Below, one piece after another: positions 13,859 to 18,515 of a stretch of 18,515 bases of DNA. This DNA is from JAWOFN01 sp046497505 [NCBI: bacterium] (GTDB taxonomy: Bacteria > Blakebacterota > Blakebacteria > Blakebacterales): positions 1 through 18,515 of the forward strand of contig JAWOFN010000057.1 of the NCBI GenBank assembly GCA_046497505.1. Direction: 5' to 3'. Position 1 is the first letter of the stretch. Every line of letters begins with the position of its first letter. The notes beneath the pieces are model-generated. The model saw nothing but the letters and a program-made list of their open reading frames with translations. It was not told the DNA's origin and searched no databases. Position numbers and translations under genes: made by a program.

Positions 13859-16321
13859 ATGGGACTCCTCGAACGACTGGGACTGCGGAACTCGGGAAGT
13901 GAGCTGGAGCGGGAACGCTCCTTCCTGGAGCGCAAGAGCGGCCGGCGACGGCTCATGGACGAATCGGTCCGTACCCGCCTGGACCGTGCGGGCCGATGGG
14001 CCATCGGGATCGCGCTGCTCCTCTTCGCCTCGGCCCTCTTCCCCACCCGCCAGGCCTTCAAGTACAACCTCAGTGAGGGGGACATCACCTCCGAGGCCAT
14101 CGTCAGTCCCGTCACCTTCTCCATACAGAAGAGCGAGGAGGAGCTGGAGCGGCAGCGGGAGGACGCACGGATGAGCGTACCTCCGGTGCTGGAACTCCGC
14201 CCCGACATACGCTCCCGGCAGGTGGGACTGCTGGATTCCCTCTTCGCCATCCTGGAGGGACTCCGCTCTTCCGAGTCTTCCGACTCGGCCGCCGTGGCCG
14301 CGTTCCAGCAGACCGCCCCGGAGGTATCGCGGGAGGCCATCATCTACCTGCTGGGCGCCGAGGACCCGGACCGGACTGTCCGCGTCCGCCGCACCACCTC
14401 CAACGAGCGTGTCGCCCGGCTCCGGACGGCGCTGCGGGATGTCCTCAACGGCTACTTCAACTTCGGTGTGGTGCGGTCCCTCCCCGAGCTCCGGGAGATC
14501 TCCCGGGGGACGGTGACCATCCACACCGGCACCGGGGAGAGGCGGCAGACGATCGACAGCCTCGTGGGTCTCGAACAGGCCCGGGAGGCGGTACCGGAGC
14601 AGCTCCGGGAACGCCTTCCCGAGGCGGATGACCGCCTCATCAAGGGGGGCTACGAGATCGCGAGGATCCTCCTGATGCCCAACCTGGTGCTGAACGAGGA
14701 GCGGACCGAGCTGCGTCGGGATGAGGCGGCCGACAACGTCGCCCTGACCAAGGGGACGGTGCTCCAGGGGGAGGAGATCATCGGGGCCCACAAGCGGGTG
14801 ACCCCGGAGGTGATGGAGAAGGTCCGATCCCTGGAACGTACCCTGGCCGAGACCGAGTTCCAGCGGGGCTGGTGGACGGTGGCCCGCTCCTGGCTGGCGC
14901 GGATCTTCCTCATCGCCCTCATCATGGGGGTCTACGTCGCCTTCCTGACCTACCACCGCCCCGCCATGCTGGCGGACACCCGCATCCTGACCACCATCGC
15001 CCTGGTGTTCGCCGCGGAACTGGCTATCGCCTACCTGCTGCGCCAGACCGGGGCCTTCAGCACCTACCTGGTGCCGGTGGCCGTGGCCACCATGCTCCTG
15101 ACCATCCTCTTCGACACCGGGGTGGGCCTGGTGACCGCCTTCAGCCTCGGGCTGCTCCTGGGTTCGGTCATGGGTTTCGACTATCCGCTCACCCTCATCC
15201 ACACCGTGGCGGGGGGTGCCGGGGTGTACGCGGTGCGGCGGGTCACCAGGCGGAGCCACTTCTACCGCGCCCTGTGGGTGGTGCCCCTGGTCTACCTGGT
15301 GGGGATCAGCGGGATCGAGATGCTGAAGCTCAGTTCGGCGGGTGCCCTGGGCTCCTCGCTCCTCTACGGTGTGGGCAACGGGATGCTCAGCGTGGTGGTG
15401 ACCATCGGACTGCTCCCCCTCTTCGAGAGCCTGTTCAACTTCTCCACGGACATCACGCTGCTGGAGCTGAGCGATTTGAACCATCCCCTGCTCCGGCAGC
15501 TCGCCATCCGGGCCCCGGGCACCTACCACCACTCCCTCATGATGGGCGAGCTGGGCGCGGCGGCTGCCGAGTCGTGCGGGGCCAACCCCCTGCTCACCCG
15601 GGTGGGGGCGTATTTCCACGACATTGGCAAGATGAACAAGCCGGAGTACTTCGTGGAGAACCAGTCCGGGCGCAATCCCCACACCAGGCTGAGTCCCCAC
15701 ATGAGCTCGCTCATCGTGGCCAGCCACGTGAAGGAGGGGATGGAACTGGCCGAGGAGTACCGGCTGCCCGACAAGATCCGCCACTTCATCCCCGAGCACC
15801 ACGGCACCATGACCATGAGCTTCTTCTACCTCAAGGCGGTCGAGGAGGCCGAGGAGGGGGGCAAGGTCTCGGAGGACGACTTCCGCTACCCGGGTCCGAA
15901 GCCCCAGAGTCGGGAGACGGGGATCATCATGCTGGCCGACGCGGTGGAGGCGGCCAGCCGGGTCCTCCAGGAGCCCAGCCCGAGTCGTGTCCGCGGCCTG
16001 GTGGGCGAGCTGGTGGACAACCGGTTGGAGGAAGGGGAACTGGATGAGTGCCCCCTGACCATGCGCGACCTGAAAGCGGTGCGCGAGGCGTTCACCAGCG
16101 TGCTCACCAGCCGCTTCCACCAGAGGATCGATTACCCGGACAGGGATGAGACCTTGAAGAAGGCCGCGGAACGGGACGCGGAGGCCCGGAAGCGGATCAA
16201 GAGCGCGGTGAAGCAGAGCCAGGAGCCCCCGCGGGCAGGGGACATGAGTCTGCCCTCCGACCTGGAGAACCGGCTCCCGGCGGGCAGCGCGCAGCCCCCC
16301 CCCGAGCAGGACGATCCATGA
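13859..16321 (+). CDS. 7TM-HD family cyclic di-AMP phosphodiesterase (PgpH/YqfF-like)
   Basis: An 820-residue membrane protein with the PgpH layout. It has a short cytoplasmic lead, a first membrane segment at about 43-62, and an extracytoplasmic 7TMR-HDED domain (about 65-330). A cluster of hydrophobic helices follows (about 340-520), then a cytoplasmic HD domain. The HD domain holds His557/His558 ('TYHHSLMMGEL'), the HD pair His587-Asp588 in 'AYFHDIGKMNKPEYF', 'SPHMSS', 'EHHGT' and 'ADAVEAASR', so the metal ligands look complete. Listeria PgpH and relatives hydrolyse c-di-AMP to pApA, which governs turgor and K+ balance; the same activity here is inferred from the family. ATG 13859 follows phoH by 24 bp with a weak GGTGA. 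The 3' end overlaps ybeY by ATGA. Confidence 0.93.
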   Translation: MGLLERLGLRNSGSELERERSFLERKSGRRRLMDESVRTRLDRAGRWAIGIALLLFASALFPTRQAFKYNLSEGDITSEAIVSPVTFSIQKSEEELERQREDARMSVPPVLELRPDIRSRQVGLLDSLFAILEGLRSSESSDSAAVAAFQQTAPEVSREAIIYLLGAEDPDRTVRVRRTTSNERVARLRTALRDVLNGYFNFGVVRSLPELREISRGTVTIHTGTGERRQTIDSLVGLEQAREAVPEQLRERLPEADDRLIKGGYEIARILLMPNLVLNEERTELRRDEAADNVALTKGTVLQGEEIIGAHKRVTPEVMEKVRSLERTLAETEFQRGWWTVARSWLARIFLIALIMGVYVAFLTYHRPAMLADTRILTTIALVFAAELAIAYLLRQTGAFSTYLVPVAVATMLLTILFDTGVGLVTAFSLGLLLGSVMGFDYPLTLIHTVAGGAGVYAVRRVTRRSHFYRALWVVPLVYLVGISGIEMLKLSSAGALGSSLLYGVGNGMLSVVVTIGLLPLFESLFNFSTDITLLELSDLNHPLLRQLAIRAPGTYHHSLMMGELGAAAAESCGANPLLTRVGAYFHDIGKMNKPEYFVENQSGRNPHTRLSPHMSSLIVASHVKEGMELAEEYRLPDKIRHFIPEHHGTMTMSFFYLKAVEEAEEGGKVSEDDFRYPGPKPQSRETGIIMLADAVEAASRVLQEPSPSRVRGLVGELVDNRLEEGELDECPLTMRDLKAVREAFTSVLTSRFHQRIDYPDRDETLKKAAERDAEARKRIKSAVKQSQEPPRAGDMSLPSDLENRLPAGSAQPPPEQDDP

Positions 16322-16842
16322 ACGAACGATCCGAGCCGCGCATCGATGTGTCGGTACACGTGGACGAAGGGGACGAACCTCCCCATAGCGGGGTCCTGCA
16401 GCCGGATGCCGTCCGGTCCCTGGTAGCATACGTCCTCACCTCCGAGGGCATCACGCGGGCCGCCGTGGGGGTGGTGTTCTGCGGGGACGAGCGCATCACG
16501 GCCCTCAACAGGGAGTGGCTCGACCGCGAGGGTCCCACCGACGTGATCAGCTTCAACCTCTCCGGCCACCCCGAGGCGGAACCCGACGCGCCCGGGCACA
16601 CCGAGCACGGAAGCCCGGACCCGCTGGAGGGGGAGATCTACATCGACCTGGCCCAGGCGGCCCGTCAGGCTTCCGATTACAACGTTCCCATCGAGGAGGA
16701 GCTCCGGCGCCTGATCATCCACGGTACCCTCCACCTCACCGGCTGGGAGGATTCGGAGGAGGCCGGGGCCTCCCGCATGCGGGAACGGCAGGAGGCCCTG
16801 CTGGCGGACGGGTCCGGCCGGGTGCTGGAGGATGAGGCGTGA
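16318..16842 (+). CDS. ybeY: Endoribonuclease YbeY (16S rRNA maturation)
   Basis: A 174-residue YbeY/UPF0054 protein, a metal-dependent RNase in 16S rRNA 3' processing and ribosome quality control. 'LNREWLDREGPTDVISFNL' and 'GEIYIDLAQA' are family motifs. The metal motif H-x3-H-x5-H reads H135-G-T-L-H139-L-T-G-W-E-D145, so the third His is Asp and the usual GYDH is GWED. An Asp at this place also occurs, to my recollection, in Bacteroidetes YbeY ('GYKD'), so this is a lineage variant rather than damage. A stretch of about 15 extra residues before 'GEIYI' (PEAEPDAPGHTEHG) is unusual. It starts at ATG 16318, inside the end of the 7TM-HD gene, and its stop overlaps the next start. Confidence 0.95.
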   Translation: MNERSEPRIDVSVHVDEGDEPPHSGVLQPDAVRSLVAYVLTSEGITRAAVGVVFCGDERITALNREWLDREGPTDVISFNLSGHPEAEPDAPGHTEHGSPDPLEGEIYIDLAQAARQASDYNVPIEEELRRLIIHGTLHLTGWEDSEEAGASRMRERQEALLADGSGRVLEDEA

Positions 16843-18176
16843 TGGACCCGTTCGCCATCCGTCCCATCCTCGAGGCCCTGGTCATCCTGCTGCTGGTGGG
16901 CATCTCGGGGGCCTACACGGCGGCGGAGACCGCACTCCTCACCCTCATGCGGTTGAGGCGGATCCGGGCAGCGGATACCGACGTGGAGTCGGGCCTGGAG
17001 GAGGAGGTCCTGGAGGAGGAGTTCCCCCTCCCCCTGGGCGCCCTGCTGGACCGCCCGGGGATCCTCACCGCCACGTTCATGCTGGGACGGCTGGTGGCCC
17101 GGGTCCTGGCCGTGACGGTGACCGCCCTGCTGGCCTTCCGATGGGCCATCAACCTGGGCCGTTTCGACCCCTTCTGGGCCCTGGTGGGGGCGGTGCTCCT
17201 GAGCCTGATCCTCCTCCTGGCCCTCGCCGAGGCACTGCCCCGTATCCTGGGGACCCGCTGCCCGGAGGGTGCCCTCCGATGGACGGTCCCCATGGTGCGC
17301 CTCTCCGCCCCCGTTTTCTCGCCCGCCACCCTCCTGCTCTCCGGGATCCTGCGCCGGTTCGCCCGGCCCGATTCGGGGAAGACGACCTTCCTGACCACCG
17401 AGGAACTCCGGCACCTGCTGGAGGAACGCCAGGACGCGGGTCAGATCGAGGAGGAGGACCGGGAGATGATCGAGGACCTCCTGGAGTTCGGCCAGACCAT
17501 GGTGAGGGAGGTCATGGTGCCCCGCATCGACATTGTGGGGCTCCCCATGGGCGCCGACCGCGACACGCTGCGGGAGCTGGTGGCCGAGACCGGTCACTCC
17601 CGCCTCCCCCTCTACGACGGCGACATCGACCATGTGGTGGGGATCATCCACGCCAAGGACCTCTTCCGCATCCCCACGGGCGAGGCGGTGGACCTGCGGC
17701 AGCTGGCCCGCAAGGTCTCCTTCGTCCCCGAGACGAAGATGATCGACGACCTGCTCCGGGAGATGCAGGCCCGGAAGAGCCACATGGCCATCGTGGTGGA
17801 CGAGTACGGCGGGACCGCCGGCCTGGCCACCCTGGAGGACCTGCTGGAAGAGATCGTGGGGGAGATCCAGGACGAGTACGACCGGGAACTCCCCATGGTA
17901 CGGGCGGAAGGCCGGGACACCTGGCTTGTGAACGCCGCCATCTCCCTGGAGGAACTGGAGGAGCAGACCGGTATCGATCTCCCCCGGGACGGTTATGGGA
18001 CACTGGGCGGTTTCCTCTACTCCCTGGAGGGGCGGGTCCCCGAGGAGGAGCAGGTCCTGCGTCACGAGGATATGCGGTTCGAGGTCCTCCAGACCCGCGA
18101 ACGCCGCATCCTCGAGGTCCGCGTGGCCCGGGAGGGTCCCTCCGGACCGGCTGCTGAGCAGCGGGATCCTCCCTGA
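16842..18176 (+). CDS. DUF21 (CNNM)-CBS-CorC domain membrane protein
   Basis: A 444-residue protein of the hemolysin C/CorC/CNNM family. The N-terminal DUF21 membrane domain (about residues 1-180) has hydrophobic segments near 8-28, 63-85, 90-110 and 120-145. A CBS pair covers about 210-340 ('VMVPRIDIVGLP', 'HSRLPLYDGDIDHVVGIIHAKDLF', 'HMAIVVDEYGGTAGLATLEDLLEEIVG'). A CorC_HlyC domain covers about 355-430. Relatives take part in Mg2+ and Co2+ transport or resistance, and the CBS pair binds adenine nucleotides. 'Hemolysin' is a historical label. ATG 16842 overlaps the ybeY stop as TGATG, with GGAGG at 16827-16831; GTG 16839 directly before it is an equal alternative. It is the last gene of the phoH cluster. 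Confidence 0.93.
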   Translation: MDPFAIRPILEALVILLLVGISGAYTAAETALLTLMRLRRIRAADTDVESGLEEEVLEEEFPLPLGALLDRPGILTATFMLGRLVARVLAVTVTALLAFRWAINLGRFDPFWALVGAVLLSLILLLALAEALPRILGTRCPEGALRWTVPMVRLSAPVFSPATLLLSGILRRFARPDSGKTTFLTTEELRHLLEERQDAGQIEEEDREMIEDLLEFGQTMVREVMVPRIDIVGLPMGADRDTLRELVAETGHSRLPLYDGDIDHVVGIIHAKDLFRIPTGEAVDLRQLARKVSFVPETKMIDDLLREMQARKSHMAIVVDEYGGTAGLATLEDLLEEIVGEIQDEYDRELPMVRAEGRDTWLVNAAISLEELEEQTGIDLPRDGYGTLGGFLYSLEGRVPEEEQVLRHEDMRFEVLQTRERRILEVRVAREGPSGPAAEQRDPP

Positions 18177-18203
18177 GATGCCCCCGCAGCTCGCGTGAGG
18201 TGT

Positions 18204-18226
18204 CCGGGGTCGGGTAGGATCCCCGG
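18204..18226 (+). terminator. Possible weak terminator hairpin after the CorC-like gene
   Basis: CCGGGG 18204-18209 pairs perfectly with CCCCGG 18221-18226 around an 11-nt loop, 27 bp after the stop codon. No T-tract follows. It may end the phoH cluster transcript, but this is uncertain. Confidence 0.3.
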
Positions 18227-18247
18227 GTCCTGCCTCGCTTCCCGTAC

Positions 18248-18276
18248 TTGCGCCGGTGGGTCGGGATGCGTACATT
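18248..18276 (+). promoter_or_regulatory. Promoter of the ArsR-family gene
   Basis: The -35 is TTGCGC 18248-18253 (3 of 6), then a 17-nt spacer and -10 TACATT 18271-18276 (4 of 6). The predicted start is near 18283. The AT-rich stretch directly downstream stands out against the GC-rich surroundings. Confidence 0.5.
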
Positions 18277-18299
18277 ACTCAAGAGGTCGTTGAAGTACT
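18270..18299 (+). promoter_or_regulatory. Candidate operator for self-regulation by the ArsR protein
   Basis: An imperfect dyad overlaps the -10 and predicted start: GTAC 18270-18273 and GTAC 18295-18298, with TCAA 18279-18282 facing TTGA 18290-18293, and the palindrome AGTACT at 18294-18299. ArsR proteins often bind such sites over their own promoter. The symmetry is partial, so this is a suggestion only. Confidence 0.3.
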
Positions 18300-18315
18300 A
18301 AAGGCGGATACCGAC

Positions 18316-18515
18316 ATGGATGCCGAGAAGGAGCGGATGTACCAGCTCCACTCAGAGATATGCAAGGCCATGGCCAACCCGCACCGGTTGGCCCTGGTGG
18401 ATGCCCTTCGGGACGGTGAGAAGGCCGTCGGCGATCTGGCCGAGGAACTGGACCTCACGGTCAGCAATACATCCCAGCACCTCTCGGTGCTGAAGTCGGC
18501 GGGGATCGTAAAACG
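18316..18515 (+). CDS. ArsR-family transcriptional regulator, 5' part
   Basis: A partial gene running off the window end, with 66 complete codons visible. 'MYQLHSEICKAMANPHRLAL' is the first helix and the NPhRL signature. 'KAVGDLAEELDLTVSNTSQHLSVLKSAGIV' is the winged-helix recognition region. This identifies an ArsR/SmtB-type repressor. Cys17, in E-I-C-K, is the only Cys so far and could take part in sensing. The C-terminal part, where metal ligands or a fused rhodanese domain would lie, is missing, so the signal cannot be named. Start ATG 18316 has AAAGGCGG just upstream; ATG 18337 with AGAAGGAG 18326-18333 is an alternative, though that spacing is short. Confidence 0.88.
   Translation, partial: MDAEKERMYQLHSEICKAMANPHRLALVDALRDGEKAVGDLAEELDLTVSNTSQHLSVLKSAGIVK

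Noticed and set aside
12752-16429. A 1225-residue minus-strand open frame opposite phoH, the 7TM-HD gene and the start of ybeY
   Set aside because: It is a mirror of strongly coding plus-strand genes. Its His/Pro/Gln/Gly-rich sequence has no domain and reflects few stop codons in very GC-rich DNA.

Overview
This 18.5 kb window is high-GC, densely packed bacterial chromosome. It uses GTG and TTG starts freely, joins genes by 1-20 bp overlaps, and carries no transposase, integrase, CRISPR array, rRNA or tRNA that I can see. The envelope is Gram-negative: there is an Omp85-type outer-membrane protein and a lipoprotein with a lipobox. A DUF58/BatA pair, a DUF2520 protein, a PgpH-type HD protein, and a YbeY with Asp in place of the third metal His (as I recall from Bacteroidetes) together suggest the FCB group. 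Gemmatimonadota is my best guess; this is inference, because there is no marker RNA to confirm it.

Layout. (1) 1-4399, plus strand: the 3' end of a DUF58 protein, a BatA-like VWA membrane protein, the GTPase HflX and a DUF2520 Rossmann protein, all overlapping or nearly so and probably one operon. (2) 4387-7155, minus strand: a 922-residue patatin phospholipase fused to POTRA and beta-barrel domains (type Vd/PlpD autotransporter), tail-to-tail with the DUF2520 gene. (3) 7263-11549, plus strand: a promoter, then a PtsN-like EIIA that looks leaderless, a VanZ-family protein, HisRS and AspRS, the last two coupled by a 4-bp overlap. (4) 11647-12752: a self-contained unit with a strong promoter, a leader starting in a hairpin, a small coiled-coil lipoprotein, a secreted coiled-coil LysM protein, and a textbook Rho-independent terminator. 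(5) 12773-18176: phoH, pgpH-type 7TM-HD, ybeY and a DUF21-CBS-CorC protein. (6) 18248-18515: a promoter and the 5' part of an ArsR-family regulator cut by the window edge.

Most genes are housekeeping: stress-linked ribosome and RNA care (HflX, PhoH, YbeY), cyclic di-AMP turnover, tRNA charging and envelope upkeep. The least explained unit is the lipoprotein/LysM pair at 11647-12752. Its architecture suggests a non-covalent outer membrane-peptidoglycan tether, and it sits immediately upstream of phoH behind a terminator. I found no clear sign of a defence system, biosynthetic cluster or mobile element.
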